This document shows, piece after piece, positions 37,872 to 49,516 of a stretch of 64,000 bases of DNA. The position numbers and the translations under genes were made by a program. The notes beneath the pieces are model-generated. The model was not told the origin of the DNA. It saw only the letters and a program-made list of their open reading frames with translations, and made no database searches. The number at the start of each line of letters is the position of its first letter. Position 1 is the first letter of the stretch. This stretch comes from Sinonovacula constricta (taxonomy: Eukaryota; Mollusca; Bivalvia; Cardiida; Solecurtidae), in NCBI GenBank assembly GCA_007844125.1, contig CM017571.1, positions 32,778,113-32,842,112 on the forward strand. The letters run 5' to 3'.

Positions 37872-38950
37872 CTGCTTCAAAACCTTGCACAGCTAGCACA
37901 ATAATAAGGACACCCCTTTGACATTTGTTTCTTTCGATATAAATGGCTTCTCAATTTATTATCCGTGTTTCAGCCATAACTTTGCCTTTTACGGTACTTG
38001 AAATGGACTTAACCTTACGATCGTTTAGACATTCACTTAAACATGAATAATATTTACAAGTGCAACCTGCACGGTCAAGATAATCTTTTAGGTCATTATT
38101 AATGGCTACTCAAATATAAAACTTAAAAAAGACGTAAGCATCTTACACAAGCACGGACTTACATTCACAACAATTAAGCTCGTTTTTCTATAATATCTGT
38201 CTGTGTTTGATTGCCTTGACAAATTAAATTGACAGTAACATGCATATTGTATTTGTTTTTCTTTGCGTGAAAAATTCTCAATGGATTTGTGTCGATGTTT
38301 TTTTACCTGGTAATAACATCTAGTCCACTAGTTTAGCGAAAAGTAAGCCTAACTTAATCTTAGAACATTATTCAAATTTGTAAAAAAAATCCCATATAGA
38401 AAGTCATTAAATTAAAAAAAGTTTTGTGAAACTAAAAAGGAAATATTCATAAATTATAAAAGAAGCATCTCAAGATATAAAAATGTATGAAGTATGGAAT
38501 CCAAATTTGCTCAGAACAAGTACTTGTATACCGTAAATTGCACCCCGGGTATTTCGTAGCTCACATTTCGTTTTCTGTTCTTTCATAGAAGCAAAAAGGG
38601 CATGAAATAGGTGCAAAGGTAAATATCTCCAAGTTGTCAATGGAGTGGTGGTATGTTAAATGGTACGTCCAATTGAGTTTGCCATTGTATTCCATCGATC
38701 AGCTTTGGCTGCAGTGGGCAATAACTGGCCTTTGATCTGCGAAACATTTACATGCCACAAGTGAAGTGCGCGGTAGAATAATATACAAAGACCTAAACAA
38801 ACCTGTGTTTATAAAGTTCAGTGCTATAGCAATCATAGTCCTGCTGTTGTTGCGTTTAATGTTGGTATGTCTGCACATAGGATTTAATCTTGTTGCTGCA
38901 GATGTCGATGGTGATCCATTTCTTACTCAGTTTCTATCTGTTCTCTTTCT
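37872..38950. other. AT-rich intergenic sequence
   Basis: No gene or named repeat is recognised. Confidence 0.5.
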
Positions 38951-39001
<51 letters not shown>

Positions 39002-39235
39002 TCTCTCTCTCTGTCTCCCTCTCCCTCTTTCTTTTTGTTTCCTCTCCCACTGGCTACACATTTACGTTCTCTTTCTTACTCTTACTCACTATAACTATTT
39101 CCATATGTCGCTCTAACCCTCCCTCTATCTCTCCGTCTCTTTCTCACACACCGCACACGGACACCTACACCCGCTTGTACTGACATTCTCTCTCTCTTTC
39201 TTTCTCGCATTCTCTCTCTGTCTCACTTTCCTCTC
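38951..39235. repeat. (CT)n microsatellite and CT-rich tract
   Basis: A C-run and a pure TC tract (about 38951-38998) are followed by a degenerate CT-rich stretch to about 39235. Leu/Ser open frames here are artefacts. Confidence 0.93.
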
Positions 39236-39850
39236 TACTGTTTCCCTGTCCCCCTTAAAGATTAACATGTATGTCATGGATATAAATCTCTTAATCGCTC
39301 TAGCTTATCAGTGCGCAACATGATAAGAAACCACATACAATCATGACAAACAAAAATCGAAGTGGCATGACATGGGGTCAACAAGTTAAATATTTTATTT
39401 GGACTGGCCATGCCGTGACAAGATCCCCAGAAACAAAGTTGTGAGTTCTGCAGGAATCAATAGTCACCTATGTAGGTCTGTCTGTAATACCTTCCCACAC
39501 CTATCGCACGTATTGATGGTTAAAGGGACAGTCTTGTTTTCCTTTGACAATGCTTTGTGTTTTTCTTTTTTCCTTTTTTAGCTGTGTGTCTAACCTCACC
39601 AATGACCTATCTAGATATTCTGACGCAAAGTCATCCTAAATGTTTATCAAAATGACTCTTATCCTGCAAATGTCTTTTAAATGAGAAATGTCGAGTTAAG
39701 AGGCACAATCGGAGCGAACGACGGGTGACAAAAATGTAACTGTTGGTGCCCAGGTTCTTATAAGCTCATTTTCTGATAAAAATGTATGAATAAATGCATA
39801 GCAGGCCCCGCATATTTTTTTAATTTAAATAATATATTTCGTGTTTTTGT
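39236..39850. other. Intergenic sequence
   Basis: No gene or repeat is recognised. Confidence 0.45.
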
Positions 39851-40031
39851 AACATCACACGACAAAATTATGGTCATATTGCTGACGTCTAGCTATTTTT
39901 AGCTACTCTCCGAGGAGGAATCCATACAGATGTTAAAGTACGGCCGCTGGTGCACAGCAGGTCTCTTGGAAGCTTGTCGGGACGCGAACCCACACTGGGA
40001 GGGGCTAAAGAGTGACCATTTGGTGACTCGT
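39851..40031 (-). mobile_element. tRNA-derived SINE, family 1, inverted copy
   Basis: Read on the minus strand, the order is a decayed tRNA-like head (box B region GGGTTCGCGTCCCGAC from the complement of 39978-39993), then the body words complementary to TGGTGCACAGCAGGTC and TCTTGGAAGC, then a CATCACACGAC end. It matches the 10114-10331 copy in layout but is more diverged. Confidence 0.65.
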
Positions 40032-40632
40032 TTCCCAATTCGTTGAAAGTGTTGACAACAATCAGTCAGCCATAAACATGTTACTATCGATAATGCATTG
40101 CCACGCGACTCGATAAGTTACCTGCCATTTTTTCCTTTAAGTTTCTGACGGCTTGATGTGGAGATCCGAAAGTAACTGTCGAAACTTGTGGATCACTTGT
40201 TCTGCCAAATTATGTATTGTTAATTGAAAATCGGTATTTGTAGATGGCAGTAAATATGATCAAACTTTGGACGGTCTTTAACTGAAATATAATGCCGAAT
40301 TAATGATATGTTTTAACTAAAATAGGTCTATGCAGATGACGTAGAAGACAAACGTTCCACACTGCATACTTATTGAAGGTCATTATGACTCATTAAGGCA
40401 TAGTGTTGTACTTTCTGATCCTAAACAGTTTTAAATTATATGTGCTTAAAACCGATACCAATGATCTTATTTGTTGATATTAAAATGAGATGTAAATACG
40501 CTAGCCAGCGGGGAAAAGGAAAAAGAAAAAAAGCGAACAGAAGCAAAATTAATTTACAAAATGATGTTGTTTATTATTCGAAATCGAACCCCTCTTGCAT
40601 GACAATCAAATGCTTTGTTTTGTTTTTGTCAT

Positions 40633-40861
40633 TGAGATACATCGCACCGACCAATTATGATCATTATAGTGACGTCCAGCTGTTTTGATGAAGGACGACC
40701 CCTGACAAATGTCTGGGTAGAACCACCAGCGCACCGCAGGTCAGCTGGAAGACTTTCCCACATTAAGTTATCGCCCCTACCAGGACTCGAACCCACGCTG
40801 TGAGTGGCTAAGCAGTCAGAGGAGTTACAAATCGGCGACTCTACCACAACGACACGGGCGC
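40633..40861 (-). mobile_element. tRNA-derived SINE, family 1, inverted copy
   Basis: A nearly full copy on the minus strand. Plus-strand words are ATACATCGCACCGA (3' end of the SINE), ACGACCCCTGACAAATGTCT, GCACCGCAGGTCAGCTGGAA, AGGACTCGAACCCACGC (box B, complement of GGGTTCGAGTCC) and the head end CGACTCTACCACAACGACAC (box A side). No acceptor-stem pairing is expected. Confidence 0.75.
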
Positions 40862-40940
40862 ACCCAACATCATTTGTTCAGCTTGTGGAGACACGTTCTT
40901 TGCAGTACTATGTACATGTATCTTACATACAATATGCTTA

Positions 40941-41031
40941 ACCGAACGGCACTCGAACCCACGCGGAGAAAGGCAAAGCAGTCAGAGGAGTTACAAATCG
41001 GCGACTCTAAAACACTACGACACATGCGCCC
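40941..41031 (-). mobile_element. SINE family 1 head fragment
   Basis: Only the tRNA-like head is present: ACTCGAACCCACGC (box B complement), then AAAGCAGTCAGAGGAGTTAC and AAATCGGCGACTCTA. The head is very close to that of the copy ending at 40861, about 170 bp away. The two may be one dimeric or duplicated insertion. Confidence 0.7.
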
Positions 41032-41924
41032 CCTGTCAAATGAACATAGTGTTTTGACAGATCGTGGTTTATGTAACTTTATTATATCTATAGATCGACC
41101 GGCACAACGTTTACATGTAGATTTCAAGATAACATTTGACGGAATTAAACCAGCGCTTATCAGTTTATTTACTCTTAATTCGAATCCAAAGGCGTGGTAT
41201 CAGTCGCAATAGTTTGAGTCAGGCTTCGGTTACACATGCTTTTCATTGTAAATAGTTTTCTACCAATGTCATTATTTGACAATAGTTAGTATGGCTTTCA
41301 GTTATTGCGACATTGTTGTACCAATCAATGTGAGGTCGGTGACTGACGTCTCCACACGACATGCAAACACGCAAGCACAGTTTGAATATGTTCTGCGTCT
41401 ATGAAATCTGTAACTGCTATTTACACTTAAACCGCATAGTAGTCATCCTCGACTGCTAAAAGGTGGTCGTGTAACGTCAATTTACCAATCATACTGATGG
41501 CAATGTTTGCCACACAAAATTGCTTTTACGACTGGAATCCGCCCTACTTTGGCCTGTTCCTAAATCTTAAAGCGCCACGCAGCGAAATCTAGTTTGTAGA
41601 CTTAAAAGCTTCCGAGCAGAGTTCGAGTCTCCGTCTGGTACACATTTAAGTATGAAAGTCACCAAACTGACATGCTGTACCATATGTTTAATACCCTGAT
41701 AGGCTGATAGTCATTTAGAGATTCACCTAGGCCAATAAATAGCAGAAATTAACTGCCATGCTTTGGATTTTTTAAGCAAGTCGCCATGTTACTGCACTCG
41801 TATGACATAAACAAGTATAATTATAAAAAACAAATAAAAACCTCGTCAATCAAAGCCTTCTTTTACAGGCGGTCATGTTCAGATTGTTGGTATCCTGTAA
41901 ACTTGGACAGGCCATGTTGTTAAT
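41032..41924. other. Intergenic sequence
   Basis: A possible 3' tRNA-like remnant (GAGTTCGAGTCTCCGTCTGG, 41619-41638) is the only item noticed; no partner box A is clear. No gene is visible. Confidence 0.4.
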
Positions 41925-41967
41925 TATCTATTTATTTATTTATCTATTTATTTATTTATTTATCTAT
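41925..41967. repeat. (TTTA)n microsatellite
   Basis: TTTA and CTATTTA tetranucleotide repeats. Confidence 0.9.
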
Positions 41968-43566
41968 CGAAAATGCAAAATTTTAATCAAATTTGTTATT
42001 AAAAGAAAAAGAACAAATAAATTCAGAACGATTGAAAAATACAATTTTGACGGCATTGCCATTTTCTGATCACATGATTTAGACAATGGTCACGTGTCTT
42101 GTGTGTATGCCGTGGTTACTGCTACATAGCGTGACAAAACTGGTGTGAGTCCTTTGCCGATATACGATATAGATATCTACAATCGCCGGTCTTGTCCCAA
42201 TGACAGCTGTTCTTTAGGTCTAATCGGATTACTTCAGTGTTCTTTGATGGATTTCCACTAGAGAGGCTTGTGGATTCTGTTGCAGAATACGCGCATCCGA
42301 ATGTGAAAAGTTTGTTTCTTAATTGTATTTGGTTATTGAACGTGTAGGATTTATTAGTTGGTCGATTTCGTCGTCAAGTCAATTTTATCGGATATTCAGT
42401 CCTCCGGAATGTTCTATTTCTCAGTTGCAGCTGCGTTCTGCCATTTAAACCTTGAGATTTCGGAAGTGTGAAGCTCATTGTACAAAGGACTTTCAATTAA
42501 CACTTAAACATCAGCGCGAGGTACTTGAAACTGGATTAGCGCTCTTTCTTCCTACATACAGTATATAACTAAATGGAATTGCCTTCTCTACCTTAATTGA
42601 AGTGGTTAAATTATTAATTTAAGCTTAATCTTCGCTTTGTGGAGAGGGTTTTAGTGAGGATTCTTAAACACGTTTCTCATCTACCTAAATAGTTTTATAC
42701 TTACATTTTTATTAAGCAATATACCATAGGCGAAATGGAATTTTTTGAAAATCATTAGTAAAAAAGTTACATAAACTGTTTCTTAATATTTTGTATTGTC
42801 AAAATTGAATAACTGGAATTTGACATCAAAACAGACCCACGTTCTTCAAATTGTTAAACCAGTGTTTACGTAGACACATAAGGATCTTCATAACCGTAGC
42901 AAATTCGATCATCTTGTTGAGTTTTTAATATATTACAAACATGCCAATATTAGCAATAGTGATATAATTTCCCTTTATAATTTAAACAACAGCGATGTAA
43001 TTTCGCATTATCGTATTCCTGATTTATAAAGGTGTACTTTGTATTTTCATTGATATCTGTCATCCGCTTGTAAGAAAATTGAATATTAAACGCAACATTA
43101 ACAACAACAATCAATAAGCTGAATAAAAGACGGCTCTCTTAAGAAATGCTTAAATGTAACGGGGACTATATTGAATACAAATTGAATACAAATGTATGCA
43201 AGTTTTATGGGATCTTAAAATGGCCAATGTATTCGTGCAAGTCTTCCTATTGCTGTATATATAGACTGTGGTAGGGTTTTGTCTCGCCATTGACATTGTA
43301 TCGAACTGTTGACTAAAGATAAATGTTTTAAAGGGGTAGACTGAAATTTACTAAATCTGTTATCTCGCTTGGTAAACCCAAAGGAGACACTTGTTCGACT
43401 ATCGCAGGTTTTTAATGCCTTCGTTTACATACTGGACTGCAATCTGTCAACACCAGATGAATAACAAGTCCGTGTGAAAGCGCTCAAGTCATTAAGCGCA
43501 CAAAAAACTTTGTGCCTTAGTGCAGATTGTTGTATTATACATGTTATAAGTAATCATTAATTTGAA
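41968..43566. other. AT-rich intergenic sequence
   Basis: No gene or repeat family is recognised. Confidence 0.5.
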
Positions 43567-43735
43567 AAAAATAAATATAATTGTATCTCTATAATTATAA
43601 CTTTTATTTTTACACGGAACTATTTTACAACGCGTAATCACAAATCCCTAAAACCAACTCGCTGTGAAGCGTCGTAGTGGACGACTTAAATAAAGTGACG
43701 TCACTGTCAGTGTATTGAATGGACATTCTATGATC
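43567..43735 (+). repeat. R3 dispersed repeat, copy 1, with full CRE
   Basis: Resembles 63025-63160: AATAAATATAATTGTAT, ACACGGAACTATTTTACAAC, CACAAATCCCTAAAACC, GCTGTGAAGCG and then a GACGTCAC word. This copy has the full palindrome TGACGTCA (43696-43703), the CREB/ATF-type site; the other has CGACGTCA. No tRNA boxes or inverted termini are seen, and the type is unknown. Confidence 0.55.
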
Positions 43736-44465
43736 CCTTCTCCACGCACGCACCCTTTACTCTGGAATTCTACACTTTTGTGACAGAAAATGAAAGATAA
43801 AACATTGCTAAAAATAGATGGTTTTAATGGAAAATCATAGTAAACTGCTTGTTATTTATTTGCATGGAGATGTTTTTTAATGTAACGTAAAGGCTTGACT
43901 TCCAATTGATTAACCATATCTCAAGATACAGCATTTCGTAAGATTTTTGTCATGTGATAATAATTTACTTGATTGTTTAAGAAAAGTAAATTGATTCAAG
44001 CGGTGTTTTGACCAGGTATAGATAGAATCATTCGATTTAAAACTCCTACGAAGCTTAAACGTGTATCAAGGATGTTGTATTTAAAATTAAACTCTCTATA
44101 TGGAAGGCAATTTTAAGGCTTTAACAGTTGTTTTAACAGAAACCGTGTAGGAGTTAACTAAAAAATGACCATCATTTAAAACAAAAACTGACCTTATTCT
44201 CTTTCACCAGAAATTTCCTACCCGATTAAGAAATGGCTGTTACACGTTTTAAAAAGAACAGCAACAAAAACAATAGCAACAAAAACAAACAAACAACAGG
44301 TGGATTAAAATGGGAACATAAAAGGTTTCTCTATATGTACATACAGTCCTTTGGTCACACATGTACATGCAATTGAAATACAGATCCTTTCTTTTGATCT
44401 GATATAATATTTTGATCTGTTAGATCTTTCTCTATCGGATATAGCCCGAAATTATCATTTGTCGT

Positions 44466-44672
44466 TGGCGACCATGGCCGAGCGATTCGTGTTGCTTACT
44501 TTTAACTCCTTAGCCCTCACTGACTGGCTTCGAGCCCCGATCGGGATGAGAAATTTCAAGTGAGGAGGTTTTCTAGCTAACTTGTTCCAGTCAAAAGTCT
44601 GGGGTCTTTCTTTACCAATAATTAGTGGGACGTCGCCAATATGACTATAACTATATCGGTGCGATGTAACAA
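44466..44672 (+). mobile_element. tRNA-derived SINE, family 1
   Basis: Box A-like ATGGCCGAGCG (44473-44483) and box B GGCTTCGAGCCCC lie in the head. The body has GTGAGGAGGTTTTCTAGCTA and AAGTCTGGGGTCTTTC and ends ATCGGTGCGATGTAAC. It is the best preserved of the plus-strand copies together with 10114-10331. Confidence 0.78.
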
Positions 44673-44735
44673 AAACACAACAAAACACACACAACAACAA
44701 AACAACAACAACAAAAAACAACAACAACAGCAAAC
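44673..44735. repeat. (CAA)n tail
   Basis: A CAA/ACAACA tract directly follows the SINE 3' end, so it is most simply the SINE tail. Similar CAA tracts occur at 58037-58113 and, complemented, at 61447-61545. Confidence 0.85.
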
Positions 44736-44774
44736 AAATCATTTTTCATATAATATACAAGTACATATGTTATA

Positions 44775-44850
44775 GTGTGATTTCGAGGATCGAGCCCGCG
44801 AAACTCCGATTCTAAATCAAATGTCCAACCTCCCGACCACGACCCCTCTT
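44775..44850 (-). mobile_element. tRNA-like SINE head, inverted
   Basis: On the minus strand a box A-like GTGGTCGGGAGGTTGG (complement of 44825-44840) and a box B GGGCTCGATCC (complement of 44788-44798) lie about 35 bp apart, with a CGGAGTTTCGCGG stem-like word. It is tRNA-Ser/Leu-like but lacks a paired acceptor stem, so I call it SINE-derived and not a functional tRNA. Confidence 0.6.
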
Positions 44851-47365
44851 TCGTTCTTTTATAGGTAAATGTACACATTATATCACAGAGCCTCCGTAGT
44901 TAGCGGAGCGGTGTCTCTTACGGAAAAATATTTTGAGTAACAAAAATGCAGCTGGCAATTACAGGAAAACGCAGCTGTTCAGAGAGACCTGTCTCTAGGA
45001 AAATAACCGAGGATACCGCGGTTAACAGTCTAACTTGCAATTATATTTATCAAAGCATTAAGAAAAAATGAATTCAGTCTTGTGTAACCGTCTTGTTCTA
45101 TTGGAGGTTACTCGATGTGCGATCGATAGGGTAGTATCGAGTTGTGTTTTATGACATAAATCAGTTTGGCTAGACAGTGTGTGTTTGTGCCTCAACAAAG
45201 TGATCAGTGTACAATAATCATGTCGACGTTCACCAAGTTTGCAACGGAACACATTTTGAAACAAAGTTATAGAAAACAAATATGATTTCAGTGAATTGGC
45301 TGGAGATAAATAGCGATTCTTGTCAGGTTAGACGGGTTGTTGAACAGATATATGGGAAGTGATAAAGAGGCATTTGAATTTCATTTAAAAAAAAATCATT
45401 CAAAGTTCAGTTTAAAGTGTTAGAAGTCAAGTGAGTATGAATACATGATATACATGCTATAGATACATGAGTAACAACATTAAACTTTTAGATATAAAAG
45501 AGGATATGAAAAAAGGGTATGAAAACTTGAACAAATTAGCCAGTTGAGTTTATGCCATATATATATCTAGATTGTCGAAGTAAGAAACTCATTTCTGAGT
45601 GAACGTTAACTGGATTTTAAAGTGTTAAAGCTTCTGAGGTGACAGTTTGACTGGATTCTTGAGTGTTAAAGCCTGGTGTTTATTTCTGCATGAAAGTCTA
45701 ATTAGTTTTAAATAGTTGAAGCTAGGTAAAGTTAGAACCTATTGTAAGTCAGTTTTCTGGATTTGCTCGGCAGCGTTAGCACACACATTTCAATTAAGAA
45801 GAAAATGTGACAATTGGAAATTAAAAGTTTAGTACAGCTGTGTGAATTTACGGATATAAACAGTTAAAACTAAAGCCCTTATTCTGGTATGACCGATTAC
45901 TGGATTTACTTCGCCATTCACAATGACGGACGATCGAAGTGTCCTTAAACCACAATGTGATGGATCTTGGCCGGTAGGTAAACTTGGGTAGCCAGATTTA
46001 CACCCACCCTCAAATAATTGTGTACATGTTTACTCCGCACCATCACCCCCACTCCGAACGAAGCAATCAATACTAGATCAATTTCTTCTTCCTATTTATT
46101 TTTTCAATAATGTAGCCTCGTTACAAAGCATTCTAAATCCTTCTTGTCTAGAAATGTACAATGAATTGTCTTGCCCAATAACAATCATCTCGTTCAGACA
46201 ACGGGGATTGAACCCGGGAATATTAAGTGTAGTTGTATTTAGTGCCTCGTTAATTATTATGTTTTGGGTGATAAAACATTTTATTTATTTTATTAGCTTT
46301 TGCTAGCTACCCGACAGGACCTTTAATGAGTTGCAAGTTTTATGATGTGATGTCTTCATTGCCTTTTCTGGCAACAGCGAAAAGTTAGCATTCTTGGCAT
46401 ATAAACACAACACGAGCACTTTTCTATTTACGCTGATTCTTGTTCACTCTCTTGCTCATGTTTACTATTATGATTAGAATGTGCCTATAATTAAAGATGA
46501 TTATTTATGAATGCACATGTTATTTTTTTATCTTTTCATTAATTGTTGACATACATTACTTTTGGTTTAAACTTCCAACAACCCCCAGCCACACTGAAAA
46601 TAATTGTATGTCCTCCGGGAAACTGTTTGTATACTCATGCAGCTACGTAAACTTGTCTCTGTTAATATTTGTCTAAAAAAGAGGTGTGCAGTCTTTCTTT
46701 AAACATCCTTTTATTCTCTTTAAAAACTAAATAACTTCACACCATAATTGCTGTAATCTGTTTGAAAACATCAAAGTACAATGAGAACATTGCCACAATG
46801 CAATACAAAAATGGTTGGAGAGGTGTTTTTATAGTACCGTAGATTATTAACTATGTTTATGGTAAATATGTAAGTTTCCAAATGTTGCCATTTATGCCTA
46901 TTGATTGGGTTTCCTTCATTTTGCTTCTAATATTTGCTATGCAGAAACATGACATTGTTTACAATCTTACTCAAATATTTGCATTATCTGAGGCCTACTT
47001 GCAGACTATTCTTTATTTAATATTTACCTATAGAAAAAAACAACTTGTAAATGCATTGAAATGCAAATAAATGAACAAAAGATAAACCTAGAGAAAAAAT
47101 CAACAACATAAATGCAAATCCTGAATTAATTTACTGAATACTTAATACTATTTTGCGATATTCTAAGTGAGTCACATTATTTATAAAATGTCAGGCCCTT
47201 TTGTAAAATGAATTATAAAGAAAGAAAAACTTAATAATTTTATTTAAAAAGCTTCTAAAATTGTTTTATGCGATAATAAGCGATTTTTCCACTTGGAGTA
47301 GCTTTGCTGGTAGATTATGCTCATCAAATGACTGCAAAGTCAGAGAAAATGAGTTACTAACTCTT
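44851..47365. other. AT-rich intergenic sequence, one box-B-like word
   Basis: GGGATTGAACCC (46204-46215), the complement of a canonical box B, suggests a decayed inverted SINE around 46000-46230. A matching box A is not clear. No gene is visible. Confidence 0.4.
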
Positions 47366-47790
47366 AAAGGCGGTATCCGACAGTTTGCCTATATCTAATA
47401 CATGTAATAATATCTATCCTCTGTATCTAATACATGTAATAATATCTATCCTCTATATCTAATACATGTAATAATATCTATCCTCTGTTTGGAGTATTTG
47501 TGCAAAATTTCTGTAGAAAACATCATAGTGTAGTCTAAGCTTTGACGATTTTCAACAGTATCTCAATTTTGGGGCAGTAAAACTGGTTAATTAACACTTA
47601 AAATGTTCATTCTTTTCAAATCTATAAATAATATCGATTGGGATTTCTGCTAAAAATAGAAATCGACGTCACAGCGGATGACGTGCACACAAGTGGAGAC
47701 TTGGTTGTCTTAGTTTAAAAATAGCTAACTGTGCATCGTGGCTCAGATAGGAAATACATGTTTGTAATGACGATTGTGGCGTTATGGTAC
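47366..47790 (-). mobile_element. M1 element copy 3, with an internal 32-bp tandem repeat
   Basis: The element is in inverted orientation. It begins with the same terminus that faces the satellite: AAAGGCGGTATCCGACAGTT (47366-47385), then TGCCTATATC. It continues through the interior words AGTGTAGTCTAAGC, AAATCTATAAATAAT, GGGATTTCTGCTAAAAATAG, TTAGTTTAAAAATAGC and CGTGGCTCAGATAGGAAA. Its subterminal segment is triplicated (next entry). The far terminus is not clear (perhaps TTTTTAGACAGTT near 47796). Confidence 0.7.
47391..47488. repeat. Three-copy 32-bp tandem repeat inside M1
   Basis: ATCTAATACATGTAAT begins at 47393, 47425 and 47457, so the period is 32 bp. It derives from the subterminal region that in the satellite appears as the complement of TTACATGTA and TTGATATAG. 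It is a small, separate tandem growth from the equivalent part of M1. Confidence 0.9.
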
Positions 47791-48199
47791 ACTTTTTAGA
47801 CAGTTGTAGGACAGGTAACAATGGTTTATTACTGATAACCGAGGCACATGGCTCTGAAATTGTACACTGTGTAACGGCGGCGATACTCGGTTCCGTATTT
47901 AGATTTCATTTTTTATCTTATGCTAATTGAAAGAATCATACTAACCGTTTGGGTGTTAATATATCACTGGATCGACTGCGTTCATTCTGTTAAACAAGCT
48001 ATGCCCTCAATATGGATGGACATACCTGTGTGTAACATATTAACATGTCTGCACCTTTCATTTGCAACCTTGCGTCCTTTCAGACGATAATTAACTTCTA
48101 TCGTCATTTGCAACCACTTCTAAGCGAATATTTATATACATCACAGAGACAAATGTATGGTCTTTTATAGCGGCGTATGTTTTTTTATTGTTTTTTGTT
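47791..48199. other. Intergenic sequence
   Basis: No gene or repeat is recognised. Confidence 0.4.
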
Positions 48200-48395
48200 T
48201 TGTTTTGATTGTTGTTGTTTTTGGTGGTAGTAGAAGATCCCAGACAAACGACTGCGTAGAACCCTCTACACACCTTATGTAAGCTGGACGACTATCCTAC
48301 ATTAGGTTTCCGTCCTGACCGGGACTCGAACCGACACGCTGAGAGCCACGTATTTACCCAATTTACAAGTCGACGACCCTTCCACTCGAGCTTCC
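48200..48395 (-). mobile_element. tRNA-derived SINE, family 1, inverted diverged copy
   Basis: Plus-strand words in SINE-complement order are GAAGATCCCAGACAAACGAC, TGTAAGCTGGACGAC, ACCGGGACTCGAACCGACAC (box B complement at 48320-48339) and AAGTCGACGACCCTTCCACT (box A side). Preceded by a GTTTT/GTT-rich tract, the complement of the CAA tail. Confidence 0.68.
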
Positions 48396-48802
48396 GTTAA
48401 TGGTCATAATATGACAGATAAAAATGAAGATATAAATAGCGTAAATACATTTTTTGACAGTTTTGTGCATTGTCTTCCGTGAGTATTGAATTGCCATAAA
48501 AGAACCGTTTGAAAGTTAGTTAGGAACGTCAAGAAGTTTAGACAAGTTGCCGTTAATTTATGAAAAAGGAAAATCTAAAGCACTGAAGGGTTCGTGGTTT
48601 ATGTAAGTGGCCTAAATAAATGTTAGCACCAGGCTATATTCTAAATCTTAATGATATTTTATACGTATAACATATTTATATTTACGATAGCACACTGACA
48701 TGGAAATATTCTCTTTTCATTTCATGCTAAAAATGTTATTTTAATCAGCGGTTTTTGACATGCATCCAGTAATATCTACTTATACTTGTACCCTCCTTCT
48801 GA

Positions 48803-49516
48803 CTAGAGTGAAAATGATAACATTATTATTTCCCTGTGGGCCATAGTGAAAATGATAACATTATTATTTCCATGTGGGCCATAGTGAAAATGATAACCCT
48901 ATCATTTCCACGTGGGCCATAGTGAAAATGATAACCCTATCATTTCAGTGTGGGTCGAGTTAAAATGTCAACTCTTATCATTTCCCTGTGGGCCAGAGTG
49001 AAAATGATAACTCTATCATTTCAGTGTGGGTCGAGTTAAAATGTCAACTCTTATCATTTCCCTGTGGGCCAGAGTGAAAATAATAACTATATCATTTCCA
49101 TGTGAAAATGATAACCCAATCATTTCTCTGTGGGCTAGAGTGAAAATAATAACTATATCATTTCCATGTGAAAATGATAACCCAATCATTTCTCTGTGGG
49201 CCAGAGTGAAAATAATAACTATATCATTTCCCTGTGAAAATGATAACCCAATCATTTCTCTGCGGGCCAGAGTGAAAAATAATGATAACTCTATCATTTC
49301 ACTGCAGGCCAGAGTGAAAATGATAACCCTGTCATGGCACTGTGGGCCAGAGTGTAAATAATAACCCTGTCATTTCCCTGTGGGCCAGAATGAAAATGAT
49401 AACCCTGTCATTTTCCTGTGGGCCAGAGTGAAAATGGTAACTTTAACATTTTTCTGTGGGCCAGAGTGAAAATGATAACTCTATCATTTCCCTCTTGGCC
49501 AGAGTGAAATGATAAG
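48803..49516. repeat. 38-bp minisatellite (about 18 units)
   Basis: The unit contains AGAGTGAAAATGATAAC, a TATCATTTCCC-type word and TGTGGGCC. The first spacing is 38 bp (AGTG at 48807 and 48845). GATAA and its complement TTATC occur in each unit, giving each a small near-dyad (ATGATAA...TTATCAT). A sub-array with GTGTGGGTCGAGTTAAAATG occurs twice (near 48950 and 49023). Unit length varies in the middle, and open frames on both strands are artefacts. Confidence 0.93.

Noticed and set aside
39851..41031. Host gene exons on the minus strand
   Set aside because: Open frames here (40629-40847, 40870-41127) contain the translated SINE head twice (SPICNSSDC), so they are SINE-derived.
44775..44850. 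Functional tRNA-Ser/Leu gene on the minus strand
   Set aside because: Only the promoter boxes and part of a stem are recognisable; I could not form a full cloverleaf.
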